DNA from: Synergistetes bacterium HGW-Synergistetes-1
GTDB taxonomy: Bacteria > Synergistota > Synergistia > Synergistales > Synergistaceae
Assembly (NCBI GenBank): GCA_002839185.1
Contig: PGXO01000010.1
Coordinates: 62,001 to 126,000, forward strand
Direction: 5' to 3'
DNA: 64,000 nt
Part shown: positions 25,040 to 32,408 of the stretch, one piece after another
Layout of the letters: each line of letters starts with the position of its first letter
How positions within the stretch are numbered: the first letter of the stretch is position 1
The notes under the pieces: model-generated
The model's database searches: none
What the model was told of the DNA's origin: nothing
What the model saw: the letters and a program-made list of their open reading frames with translations, nothing else
Position numbers and translations under genes: made by a program

Positions 25040-26026
25040 TCAGAAATTACGTTTAGCCCTTACAAGAAGCCACAGGAAAAATATGGATCCTATGCACGAA
25101 GTAAGGACACCGACAGGAACTTCCGCCGGAGCCCAGAGCATCCTGGCCGCCGTGTCACACAGCACAAGAAATGCGCCTCCGAAGAGCAGGGATGCCACCG
25201 CAAGCTTTCTGTGGTCAGTTCCTACAAATTTTCTGCATATATGAGGCCCCAGAAGTCCGACAAATCCTATCGGGCCGCATGTTGCGACATTTATGCCAAT
25301 AACTATCGATACAGAGAAGAAAAGAAGCCTCCTTAGCTTAACCACCGAGACTCCACGGCTTGCCGCTATGTCTTCGCCGCAGACAAAAAGGTTCAGCTCA
25401 GGCGCTGTTATAAAGGCTATCGCGAAGATGACTGCCAGTGCAGGCAGTGTGGCAAATACAGGAGCAAACCCCACAGCCTGTATGCCTCCCATGGACCATC
25501 TCATCATTCTGAAAGTATCGATGTAACCGCCCGTGAACTGGATCATCATGTTAAGACTCCCAAAAAGGAAACTCATCGCAACTCCGGCAAGGAGCAGTGT
25601 CGCTTCAGACATGCCGCCCCGTCTTAGGTTGCCTGCGGCATATATTGCAAACGTTGCAGCCAGAGCACCTACAAATGCAGCCAGCGAGAGTCCCGATACT
25701 GCGTTAAAAAGCGAAAAGACTATACCTGTCCTTATGTATACGACAGCTCCAAACGCAGCTCCTGTTGATACCCCGAGCATATCCGGAGAGGCCAGCGGGT
25801 TTCTGAAAAGGGCCTGGAAGATCAGGCCGCAGAGGGCCAGAGTTGAACCCGTTATCCATCCAAGCAGGACACGCGGAACCCTCAGGTCCCACATTATCCG
25901 CATGATATTCTCGTCTCCGCCGCCCAAAAGATCGGAGATGCTTATCTGCTGCATACCAATAAAGGGCGCCACAGCAACTACCGCGAGCGAAAAGATAAAG
26001 AGAAGGGGCATGGACATGCGCTTCAC
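25040..26026 (-). CDS. btuC: Cobamide ABC transporter permease (FecCD/BtuC family)
   Basis: A FecCD-family permease of 328 residues with about ten helices. Signature stretches include DLRVPRVLLGWITGSTLALC, LFRNPLASPDMLGVSTGAA and GPIGFVGLLGPHICRKFVG with the HRK pattern. Cargo is inferred to be cobalamin from the riboswitch at the head of the operon, though the family also moves siderophores and heme. It starts with GTG at 26026 overlapping the btuD stop, or ATG 26017 with TAAGGTG in front. Confidence 0.88.
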   Translation of the reverse strand: MKRMSMPLLFIFSLAVVAVAPFIGMQQISISDLLGGGDENIMRIMWDLRVPRVLLGWITGSTLALCGLIFQALFRNPLASPDMLGVSTGAAFGAVVYIRTGIVFSLFNAVSGLSLAAFVGALAATFAIYAAGNLRRGGMSEATLLLAGVAMSFLFGSLNMMIQFTGGYIDTFRMMRWSMGGIQAVGFAPVFATLPALAVIFAIAFITAPELNLFVCGEDIAASRGVSVVKLRRLLFFSVSIVIGINVATCGPIGFVGLLGPHICRKFVGTDHRKLAVASLLFGGAFLVLCDTAARMLWAPAEVPVGVLTSCIGSIFFLWLLVRAKRNF

Positions 26027-26820
26027 CTTACAAACCCCCTCGGTGCTACATAGGGCATAAGCTGTCCCTCTGAACGGAAGCCTTCAAATTCCGTCTCGAA
26101 TATCTCCGACAAGAGGTCTTTTTCAAGAAGCTCCCCGCTGTGGCCTTGCCAGACCATATTGCCGCGTTTTATGGCAAGTATCTCGTCCGCTCCATGGAGG
26201 GCAAGATTTATATCATGTGTCACCAGGAGGATCGTCATCCCCTGGTCCCTGTTGACCCTCTCGATAAGTTCCAGGGTCTCGACCTGATGCCTGTAATCAA
26301 GGAAGCTCGTGGGCTCATCCAGAAAAAGTATGTCCGTGCTCTGTGCCAGGGCAGCCGCAATAAGGGCCTTCTGGCGTTCTCCTCCGCTGAGGCTGTTTAG
26401 CTGACGGTCTGCAATGTTCGTTACCCCTGCCGTTTCAAGGGATCTGTCTATTATCGCCCTGTCCTCGACAGTCTCGCCTCCGATCGCCTTCTGCCACGGA
26501 TAACGTGACATAAGCGCAAACTCCCTGACCGTAAAGGGAAGCGAATCAGAGCCTGTCTGATGCACCCAGGCTATCCTCCTGGCAAGCAACCTTTCAGACA
26601 GGGAGGACAGCGGATCACCTTCAAGCGAGACCCGGCCCGTAAAGTTTTTATAAAGGCAGCCGATGCATTTGAGAAGTGAACTCTTTCCCGCGCCGTTGGG
26701 ACCTATTATGCCAAGGTATCTGCCTTTTCCGAGGGAAAAGGAGATGTCTTCAAGTATGGAAGCTCCTCCCAGTTCAAGCGAGAGCCCTTCAACATGTAGA
26801 AAATCTGATCCGTTCACCAT
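26023..26820 (-). CDS. btuD: Cobamide ABC transporter ATPase
   Basis: A 265-residue ABC ATPase with Walker A GPNGAGKSSLLK, Q-loop AWVHQTGSD, signature LSGGERQK, Walker B ILFLDEPTSFLD and switch LVTHDIN. The start is taken at ATG 26820, overlapping the btuF stop as ATGGTGA. The open frame extends 46 codons further upstream, but only as a shadow of btuF. It powers BtuC and forms the complete importer with BtuF. Confidence 0.92.
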   Translation of the reverse strand: MVNGSDFLHVEGLSLELGGASILEDISFSLGKGRYLGIIGPNGAGKSSLLKCIGCLYKNFTGRVSLEGDPLSSLSERLLARRIAWVHQTGSDSLPFTVREFALMSRYPWQKAIGGETVEDRAIIDRSLETAGVTNIADRQLNSLSGGERQKALIAAALAQSTDILFLDEPTSFLDYRHQVETLELIERVNRDQGMTILLVTHDINLALHGADEILAIKRGNMVWQGHSGELLEKDLLSEIFETEFEGFRSEGQLMPYVAPRGFVR

Positions 26821-27710
26821 TTGACCTCCGGATGGATCGCTTTTGCGAATGCCTTCAATATCATGCCCGACCTGGCACCCGGTCTCAGATAGACGGTACC
26901 CTGCATTATATATATCCGTCCCTTGTTGACCGCATCCACCTTGGCGCTTCTCTGCCACTGGCCCTTAAGGTATTTTTCATTGAAGATCGTATCCACGTCG
27001 ATTTTGTCTTTTGAATGATAAAAAGTCTTGTCTCCGACAAGGTCTATGATGACGTTCGGGTTTATTGTCATCAGCCCTTCAAGCGAGACTTGCGGGTAGG
27101 ATATTTTTTTCTCTGCTACCGCGTTTTCTCCTCCGGCCAGTGCGATCATCTCTCCGTAGAAATTGTTGTTGCCCGCAACGTAGAAGCTGTTGATCTGGCG
27201 CTCGGAAAGCTCCCTTGATACACAGAGAAGTACTTTGGGTTTATCCAGCCCCTTGACCTTCGACGTCACCAGTTTTACGTCCGCACGTATCCCGGAGACA
27301 AGTTTTTGCGCCTTGGCCTGCGCCGAGCAAATTTTTCCCAGCCTGGTTATGGAATCGCATATCTCATCTATGGTGTTCTGCTTCATCACGATGTAGGGTA
27401 TCTTAAGCCTGTCCAGCTGGGGGGTAAACTGCATATGCATGTCCTGAAGAAGGAGCAGATCGGTCTTCATGGACATGAGCATTTCAAAGTTTAAGGCTGC
27501 GAAATCGCCCATCTTCGGCTTTTTCGTCGCTTCAGGCGGATAATCGCAGAAATTTGTCACTCCGATTATGCTGTCTCCCTGCCCAAGGGCAAAGAGGATC
27601 TCCGTTCCGACAGGAGTCATTGAGATTATCCTTTTAGGAGAAGCCCATGCTGTGATCGGCAATATCAGCATAATAATAACTATCGGCAAAAAGATCTTTG
27701 ACCTCTTCAA
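26814..27710 (-). CDS. btuF: Cobamide-binding periplasmic protein
   Basis: A 298-residue cluster A-II binding protein. The signal peptide is IFLPIVIIMLILPITAWASP. The mature start KRIISMTPVGTEILFALGQG matches BtuF/FhuD/FepB proteins, followed by GVTNFCDYPPEA and NPNVIIDLVG. It sits directly downstream of a cobalamin riboswitch, which makes a vitamin B12-type ligand most likely. It is the first gene of btuF-btuD-btuC-exbB-exbD-tonB. Confidence 0.9.
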   Translation of the reverse strand: MKRSKIFLPIVIIMLILPITAWASPKRIISMTPVGTEILFALGQGDSIIGVTNFCDYPPEATKKPKMGDFAALNFEMLMSMKTDLLLLQDMHMQFTPQLDRLKIPYIVMKQNTIDEICDSITRLGKICSAQAKAQKLVSGIRADVKLVTSKVKGLDKPKVLLCVSRELSERQINSFYVAGNNNFYGEMIALAGGENAVAEKKISYPQVSLEGLMTINPNVIIDLVGDKTFYHSKDKIDVDTIFNEKYLKGQWQRSAKVDAVNKGRIYIMQGTVYLRPGARSGMILKAFAKAIHPEVKW

Positions 27711-27737
27711 GAAAATACCTCTTTTCCATATATGGCA

Positions 27738-27766
27738 ACAAAAAAAGGAAGCCGAACGGCTTCCTC
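27738..27766 (-). terminator. Riboswitch terminator before btuF
   Basis: On the minus strand GGAAGCC pairs with GGCTTCC around a four-base loop and is followed by seven Ts. It stands between the aptamer and the btuF start. Confidence 0.9.
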
Positions 27767-27780
27767 AATAAATTTACACA

Positions 27781-27912
27781 ATGAGGATGAACAACGCCCG
27801 CGCATAACATCCATCATCTTTTCTCGGGTCGCCTGACTTCCCCTAAAGGGTCACAGTGGCGGGGCCGCTCCGGACTCGCACCGGATTCCCCCTTAAAAGA
27901 CGCTGATATTCA
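27781..27912 (-). promoter_or_regulatory. Cobalamin riboswitch (upstream of btuF)
   Basis: The minus strand shows GGGGGAATCCGGTGCGAGTC, then GGAGCGGCCCCGCCACTGTG, and a B12 box variant AGTCAGGCGACCCG (27838-27825). This is the compact form of the aptamer. An extended -10 promoter candidate (TGATAGAAT, 28000-27992) lies upstream. Low cobalamin should allow read-through into the btuFDC-exbBD-tonB operon. Confidence 0.93.
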
Positions 27913-28059
27913 TTTTTTTATCAATGAGCTGCGCTTCGAAAACTGGAACCGTGCATATATTTCCATTCTTGTGCCTGCATCATGTGCGCATATTCTATCA
28001 TAAGAGGCAGCAATTGTTATAAATATGCATAAATAGATGTGTTAGATGTGTTTTTTCAT

Positions 28060-28163
28060 AGGCAAGAAACATGACATTCAGCGGTACATGTTACGATTTC
28101 CCGTACAGGCTGAAAACAACGCTGAAAACCGGACATTTTCGGACAAGTGCTGGCTGTCAATGA
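28060..28163. other. Unassigned stretch with repeats between the btu promoter and the IS
   Basis: No gene. The sequence contains the direct repeat GCTGAAAACAAC/GCTGAAAACCGG and a GGACATTTTCGG palindrome-like patch. Both resemble the repeated ends of insertion sequences, so this may be a relic of an older insertion. It is too short to prove. Confidence 0.3.
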
Positions 28164-29569
28164 TCAGGGAAAATGTCACCTTTTAGGAGGATAACTGATC
28201 AGCAGAAATGTCATCCCTTTTATTTTTTGTATAGAACATATCAGTGTAATTGAACCAAGGAGATTTGTTCTTTTTAGAGGTGACAGCCTCAGTTTTCTTT
28301 ATGTCAGTGGAATTATCCTGCGCGTGCATTTGTATTTTGCTGTCCGGAAGTTGGGTTTTAAGCAGTTCTGGTTTAATAACCAAGCCATTGAAAAGGATCT
28401 GTACCCCTATATGTTTACTGCTGGCTACGGTCAAAGTCTCGTGAGGCGATGCATATATTCTTTTATTGTCGGCATAAAAAGGCAAACGGTATTTTTGCCC
28501 CTCAAAAGAAAAAGAAAGTCCTGAATCAAGTTTTCTTGTGTAATGCTTAGCAAAGATGAACTGCAGCGCCGACATATCCTCCTTCGGTAAATAGGCCTTC
28601 AGCGGGTTAACGGCTTGGACGGCGAATTTGCGGTTGTAGTATGGAATATACAGCTTTATAAATTCATTGGCCTGTTCCACAGAGATAATTCCTTTGCGCT
28701 GCATATCTTTAGACAGCCGATCCTGTAAAGTTTCCCAGAGCCTTTCAATACAGCCTTTTGCCTGAGGAGACCCAGCAATGATAAGCAGAATATTTAGTTC
28801 TTTGAGTGCTCTGGCGAAGTTGGGTTGTTTCTCATCCTTGCCGGCCAGTTCTTCTGCAATTGTTAGTTTCTTTTTCTTTTTACTGTCGTAAGCAAATACC
28901 GTTCTGCCATCGGTATAGATTTCTCTTGGTAAATGTCCGTCCTGATTCATTTGATACATTAGTTCGCAATAGCCTTCCAAGGTCTCTTCCTTTTCAAAAT
29001 GAAGAGCAAGGATTCGACCTGTGGCATCGTCAACCGCACCGTGCAGGTGCAGGTAAGAGCCATTGCCAAACCAATCGAAACTGGAAGCATCCATCTGAAT
29101 CATTTCCCCCTCGCGTTCTCTGGCATCTCTTGAACGATGTTTCTTTGGCCTGCGCTTAGCTTTCGGGGAGCGGATGCCAAGTGCTTTAAGGTATCTTGAA
29201 ATGCTGCTTACAGAGACAAAGATGTCATTTTCTTCAGCAAGAATGTCTGTGGCATGACAAAAATTATAGTTTGGTAAATCTGTCTGATAAATCCGGCAGA
29301 TTTTATTAACAACCTCAGGATCTAATGCATTAGAAGGCTTTCTTTCTCTATTTTTATGCAGAATGCTCATGATCCCATTTGTGGATGCCTCAGCTTTTAT
29401 CCGCTGTACCTGTCGCACACTGATGTCTAAACGTTCTGCCGCCTGTTTGTTTGTAAAACGGCCCGCCAACAGTTCTTCGATAATAGTTATTTTCCTGGCT
29501 TCTTGCTTGCTCATTTTTATTTTCATCCTCTCATTTTATCTTTATTAGAGGGGATGACATTTTCCCTGA
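28164..29569 (-). mobile_element. Insertion sequence, ISNCY/IS1202-like
   Basis: The element is bounded by imperfect inverted repeats: TCAGGGAAAATGTCACC at 28164-28180, and the reverse complement of TCAGGGAAAATGTCATCC ending at 29569. A further internal copy, AAATGTCATCCC, lies near 28206-28217. One transposase gene fills the element. No convincing target-site duplication is seen in the immediate flanks. It has inserted between the btuF promoter region and the tRNA promoter. Confidence 0.85.
28183..29526 (-). CDS. ISNCY-family DDE transposase
   Basis: A 447-residue transposase. An N-terminal helix-turn-helix is visible at FTNKQAAERLDISVRQVQRI. The rve-type DDE core shows D in MIQMDASSFDWFG, D in REIYTDGRTVF and E in SPQAKGCIERLWETLQDRLS. 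The C-terminal Mu-like beta region includes GLSFSFEGQKYRLP. The frame is intact, so the enzyme may be active. It differs from the neighbouring genes in having a low-GC, Lys-rich composition. Confidence 0.9.
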   Translation of the reverse strand: MKIKMSKQEARKITIIEELLAGRFTNKQAAERLDISVRQVQRIKAEASTNGIMSILHKNRERKPSNALDPEVVNKICRIYQTDLPNYNFCHATDILAEENDIFVSVSSISRYLKALGIRSPKAKRRPKKHRSRDAREREGEMIQMDASSFDWFGNGSYLHLHGAVDDATGRILALHFEKEETLEGYCELMYQMNQDGHLPREIYTDGRTVFAYDSKKKKKLTIAEELAGKDEKQPNFARALKELNILLIIAGSPQAKGCIERLWETLQDRLSKDMQRKGIISVEQANEFIKLYIPYYNRKFAVQAVNPLKAYLPKEDMSALQFIFAKHYTRKLDSGLSFSFEGQKYRLPFYADNKRIYASPHETLTVASSKHIGVQILFNGLVIKPELLKTQLPDSKIQMHAQDNSTDIKKTEAVTSKKNKSPWFNYTDMFYTKNKRDDISADQLSS

Positions 29570-29604
29570 CGAGTTACACCATGACAATATCGCTGATCAA
29601 CGGC

Positions 29605-29632
29605 TTGACAAACTTGGGATATAAGGTAGAAT
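29605..29632 (+). promoter_or_regulatory. tRNA promoter
   Basis: TTGACA at 29605-29610, a 16-base spacer, and TAGAAT at 29627-29632, about 40 bases before the tRNA-Tyr gene. It is a near-consensus sigma-70-type promoter placed right after the IS end. Confidence 0.75.
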
Positions 29633-29672
29633 GTTTTCCCGTGAATACTGCCTTGTGCGGGTTCATTTGAGT

Positions 29673-29758
29673 GGTAGGATGGCCGAGTGGTCAAAGGCAA
29701 CAGACTGTAAATCTGTCGGCGAGAGCCTACGCTGGTTCAAATCCAGCTCCTACCACCA
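29673..29758 (+). tRNA. tRNA-Tyr (anticodon GTA)
   Basis: A class II tRNA with a long variable arm. Acceptor GGTAGGA pairs with TCCTACC; the anticodon stem ACAGA/TCTGT encloses CTGTAAA, giving anticodon GTA; the T arm has GGTTCAAATCC. CCA is encoded at 29756-29758. Confidence 0.95.
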
Positions 29759-29795
29759 TTATTTTGCCCAAAATGCCCTTACCGCATTATTGGTT

Positions 29796-29871
29796 GCCGC
29801 CTTAGCTCAGTAGGTAGAGCACATCCATGGTAAGGATGGGGTCCCCGGTCCGAGTCCGGGAGGCGGCTCCA
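29796..29871 (+). tRNA. tRNA-Thr (anticodon GGT)
   Basis: Acceptor GCCGCCT pairs with AGGCGGC; the D arm has AGCTCAGTAGGTAGAGC; the anticodon stem CATCC/GGATG encloses ATGGTAA, giving anticodon GGT; the T arm has GGTCCGAGTCC. CCA is encoded at 29869-29871. It is co-transcribed with tRNA-Tyr. Confidence 0.95.
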
Positions 29872-29882
29872 GCGATAATACA

Positions 29883-29916
29883 AGCTCCGCAGGAAAATTC
29901 CTGCGGAGCTTTTTTG
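29883..29916 (+). terminator. Terminator of the tRNA operon
   Basis: AGCTCCGCAGGAA pairs with TTCCTGCGGAGCT and is followed by six Ts, a strong intrinsic terminator. Confidence 0.92.
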
Positions 29917-29929
29917 TTGCACTGTTTCG

Positions 29930-30131
29930 GCAGTATAAAGCATGCGATGACCTTAATAAAAGGCTTACTGCATGTTGCATAATTTCGACTTCCCGTGACT
30001 CTTTCCCAAAATTCCCCGCAACACCTACAAAGTGTTGCATAAAGTTTACTTTTTGATAGAATTGAATTATTATTGTAATTGATATTGTCCGAGATCAGAA
30101 TATTTTGGAATGATTCTTACAAAGGAGGCTG
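29930..30131. other. Intergenic region before dinD
   Basis: AT-rich and without a gene. GTTGCATAA occurs twice (near 29973 and 30034) as a direct repeat. GAATGATTC, a perfect short palindrome, lies near 30108 and could be a regulator site for the SOS-type gene that follows. Evidence is weak. Confidence 0.3.
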
Positions 30132-30923
30132 ATTGAGATCAACATCTTTGAAAATATCAAACAGACAGATCCTGACGGAATTGAATTCTGGAGCAGCCGC
30201 AATCTGTCAAAGGCTCTTGAATATAGTGACTACCGTAATTTTGAAGAAGTAATTGAAAAAGCAAAACTAGCGTGTATAAACAGTAACCAGAAGGTCGACG
30301 ATCATTTCGTTAACGTCACCGAAATGATCGAACTCGCTAAGAATGCGCAAAGACAAATAAGGTCAGTATATTTATCAAGGTTTGCATGTTACCTTATCGT
30401 TCAAAGCGCAGATCCCAGAAAAGAAGTGGTAGCACTGGGACACAGCTATTTCGCCATGCAGACCCGCCGTCAGGAAGTTGAAGATGACAGATGTTTAAAG
30501 CTGAGAGCAGAGATCAAAGAACATAATAAAGGCCTTGCATCAGCCGCAAAACAAGCCGGAGTTGTTCAGCCCATAGATTATGCGATCTTCCAAAACCACG
30601 GCTACCAAGGTCTTTATGGCGGAATGAAAAAACAGGATATCAACGAACATAAAGGTCTTAAGAAAAACCAGGATATTCTTGATCACATGGGAAGCGAAGA
30701 GCTTGCCGCCAACCTCTTCAGAGCGACTCAGACAGAAGCGAAGCTTCGCCGTGACAGAATTGATAATAAGGCTGATGCCAATAAAACACACTATGAAATC
30801 GGCAAAAAAATTCGTAAAACCATTGCTGAATTTGGTAACGAAATGCCCGAAAATTTACCGACTCCACAAGAAAACATTAAGCAGTTGGAGTCACGCAAGA
30901 AAAAAGAACTGCCTGCAGAATAA
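30132..30923 (+). CDS. dinD: DinD-like DNA-damage-inducible protein, no standard start codon
   Basis: The open frame from 30132 gives about 263 residues. INIFENIKQTDPDGIEFWSS, LSKALEYSDYRNFEEVIEKA and RFACYLIVQSADPRKEVVAL match DinD, which contains a BRO/KilA-N-like N-terminal part and in E. coli inhibits RecA filament growth. No ATG, GTG or TTG is available in frame before Met at 30324, which lies after the conserved domain has begun. AAAGGAGG at 30121-30128 is a perfect ribosome site, followed by in-frame ATT 30132 and ATC 30138 and an out-of-frame TTG at 30133. Either it uses a rare start codon or one base has been lost. Confidence 0.75.
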   Translation: MEINIFENIKQTDPDGIEFWSSRNLSKALEYSDYRNFEEVIEKAKLACINSNQKVDDHFVNVTEMIELAKNAQRQIRSVYLSRFACYLIVQSADPRKEVVALGHSYFAMQTRRQEVEDDRCLKLRAEIKEHNKGLASAAKQAGVVQPIDYAIFQNHGYQGLYGGMKKQDINEHKGLKKNQDILDHMGSEELAANLFRATQTEAKLRRDRIDNKADANKTHYEIGKKIRKTIAEFGNEMPENLPTPQENIKQLESRKKKELPAE

Positions 30924-31081
30924 GGTAATTAGGAGATCCTTTTATATTACAACAATCTATCCTGCATGAATGATTTTCATAAACAATAGGCTTGGTTCTG
31001 CGAGAAGGGCAGGACTCGGGACACAATTTTTAGAAAGATCCTGAAAACATAATTGATAGACATTTGATCCGCGTTATCAGA

Positions 31082-31117
31082 AAGCGGCTTCGGGGCTGGT
31101 TCCCCTGAAGCCGCTTA
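31082..31117. terminator. Bidirectional hairpin between dinD and the small membrane protein
   Basis: AAGCGGCTTC and GAAGCCGCTT form a long stem with an inner GGGG/CCCC extension. T-rich tracts on either side let it act for both convergent transcripts. Confidence 0.7.
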
Positions 31118-31121
31118 TTTA

Positions 31122-31343
31122 TTAACTGTCTTTCTTCAAATCACGGAGCTCTTCTTTTATCTCCCGCAATTCCTTCAATATGTCATCTTTGTCGCTGAAA
31201 CTTCCTGACCGATGGTTCTCAAACACATTCATCCTACGATTAAATGTATAAAAGAGGATCCCCATTATTATCAGAAAGAACAACGGCATCATAAACATCC
31301 CAAATGGCATTCCGCATCCGTTCCCGGCTGTTCCCCACCACAT
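31122..31343 (-). CDS. Small membrane protein with coiled-coil tail
   Basis: A 73-residue protein of unknown function. A Gly/Met-rich start (WWGTAGNGCGMPFGMFMM) leads into one membrane helix (LFFLIIMGILFYTF). A charged C-terminal helix follows, ILKELREIKEELRDLKKDS, predicted to be coiled coil. It resembles the short SHOCT-like or cardiolipin-synthase-N-like membrane tails seen in many anaerobes, but no family can be assigned. GGGGAG is eight bases upstream of the ATG. Confidence 0.6.
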   Translation of the reverse strand: MWWGTAGNGCGMPFGMFMMPLFFLIIMGILFYTFNRRMNVFENHRSGSFSDKDDILKELREIKEELRDLKKDS

Positions 31344-31430
31344 CTATACCACTCCCCGTAAAACTGTTTTTAATTTCCAGGAACAATATACCATAACATC
31401 GACATCCATCGATATGTATAAATACTTGTT

Positions 31431-31459
31431 TTGACACGTGTTCAAGTTATGTATATACT
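31431..31459 (+). promoter_or_regulatory. mazEF promoter
   Basis: A consensus TTGACA at 31431-31436, a 17-base spacer, and TATACT at 31454-31459. The -10 is buried inside the operator palindrome. Confidence 0.8.
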
Positions 31460-31470
31460 TGTATATACAT
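31449..31470 (+). promoter_or_regulatory. MazE autoregulatory operator
   Basis: ATGTATATAC-TT-GTATATACAT is a perfect 10-2-10 inverted repeat overlapping the -10 box. MazE-type antitoxins usually repress their own promoter, and this is the obvious site. Confidence 0.75.
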
Positions 31471-31482
31471 GAGGTGATGAGA

Positions 31483-31731
31483 ATGCTTACTACGATCAAA
31501 AAATGGGGGAACAGTCAGGGGATAAGGCTTCCTCTGGATATTCTGAGAGAAGCGAAAATTGACAAGGAAAGTGCCGTCAATATTTCTGCACAGGGAAACT
31601 GCATTGTAATAACGAAAGCTGAAACCCCAAAAAAGCGTCAGAATATAATGGAGCTTTTTGAGGGATATAAAAATGAGTACGAACCGACTGAGATCGACTG
31701 GGGTGAACCTGTAGGTAAGGAAGTATGGTAA
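31483..31731 (+). CDS. mazE: MazE/AbrB-type antitoxin
   Basis: An 82-residue swapped-hairpin AbrB protein, with KKWGNSQGIRLPLDILREAK as the DNA-binding barrel and an acidic C-terminal tail (NEYEPTEIDWGEP) that would wrap the toxin. The ATG at 31483 has GAGGTGAT in front; the longer frame from 31438 starts inside the promoter. Its stop overlaps the mazF start. Confidence 0.9.
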   Translation: MLTTIKKWGNSQGIRLPLDILREAKIDKESAVNISAQGNCIVITKAETPKKRQNIMELFEGYKNEYEPTEIDWGEPVGKEVW

Positions 31732-32054
31732 GCCAGGGTGATATCATTATGCTTAATTTTGATCCTCATGCCGGGCACGAACAGGCAGGCTACAGGACTG
31801 CATTAGTAGTCAGCAACAACTTTTTCAACATTAAGACCAACATGGCTAGTGTATGCCCCGTAACTAACACAGACAATGAATTCCCCCTTCATATAAGGCT
31901 TGACGATAGGACCCAAACCACCGGAGTCATACTTTGCGAACATGTCAAATCACTCGACATAAACAGAAGACACTTCAGGATCGTTGAGAAGCTGCCCCAG
32001 GATATTCTGCAGAGGGTCGTCGACGTTATCTGTTCAGAGATCGAGATACTGTGA
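31725..32054 (+). CDS. mazF: MazF/PemK-type endoribonuclease toxin
   Basis: A 109-residue toxin of the MazF fold: QGDIIMLNFDPHAGHEQAGY, RTALVVSNNFFN, VCPVTNTDNEFPLHI and GVILCEHVKSLDI carry the usual ligand loops and basic residues. It would cut mRNA at short recognition sequences unless held by MazE. It overlaps mazE by seven bases. Its sequence is intact, so the pair is probably functional. Confidence 0.92.
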   Translation: MVSQGDIIMLNFDPHAGHEQAGYRTALVVSNNFFNIKTNMASVCPVTNTDNEFPLHIRLDDRTQTTGVILCEHVKSLDINRRHFRIVEKLPQDILQRVVDVICSEIEIL

Positions 32055-32068
32055 TTATCACTATTGGG

Positions 32069-32274
32069 CTAGACTTTCATCATGCCGCCTTCTACTGCTG
32101 AGGCGGCCAGTTTTGCATATATGCCCAGGATACCTTTCAGTTCCTTCTGGGGGGGGTCTTTTCCAGTCTTTAAGGCGGGCTTCCAGTTCCTCGGGTGAAA
32201 GATCGACATCCAGCTTTTTCTTTTCGACATCTATGGTGATGATGTCTCCGTCCCTGACAGCGGCTATGGGACCG
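32069..32274 (-). pseudogene. ilvD: 3' fragment of ilvD (truncated and frameshifted)
   Basis: About 205 bases match the last portion of the intact ilvD gene at 38765-38972 in the same orientation, at roughly 88 percent identity by eye. The fragment keeps an ilvD-like C-terminus ending EGGMMKV before its TAG stop. It has an extra G in a run of eight (32152-32159 region), shifting the frame. Similarity ends sharply near 32274 at GGACCG. It lies directly after mazF and marks one border of the 6.5-kb cassette. Confidence 0.88.
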
Positions 32275-32284
32275 ATTGAAATAT

Positions 32285-32312
32285 AGGAATTTTAATGATT
32301 CCTGTTTTTTTT
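32285..32312 (+). terminator. Terminator beyond mazF and the ilvD fragment
   Basis: AGGAAT pairs with ATTCCT and is followed by eight Ts on the plus strand. It probably ends the mazEF transcript after it runs antisense through the ilvD fragment. Confidence 0.7.
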
Positions 32313-32342
32313 GACAGCTACGGTTAATCTGCATTTATATTT

Positions 32343-32370
32343 ATTGCCCCTCACTCAGCTGAGGGGCAAT
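32343..32370 (-). terminator. Terminator of the racemase operon
   Basis: ATTGCCCCTCA pairs exactly with TGAGGGGCAAT across a six-base loop, about 40 bases past the racemase stop. The minus strand continues AAATATAAAT, so the uridine tract is weak. Confidence 0.6.
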
Positions 32371-32408
32371 ATTGAAAGGAGGACAACTTATAGCAGGGGA
32401 CAGTTTTT

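Noticed and set aside
26821-26958. N-terminal extension of btuD by 46 codons
   Set aside because: It lies inside the btuF C-terminus in another frame, and the family N-terminus begins at the later ATG that overlaps the btuF stop.
28164-29569. Target-site duplication of the IS
   Set aside because: The flanks (CAATGA left, CGAGTT right) do not match; only weak chance similarity was seen.
29631-30040. Open frames across the two tRNA genes on both strands
   Set aside because: They lie over well-folded tRNA-Tyr and tRNA-Thr and their terminator, so they are chance frames.
29796-30923. Prophage or island integrated at tRNA-Thr
   Set aside because: No integrase and no repeat of the tRNA 3' end was found downstream, so the dinD gene alone does not prove insertion.
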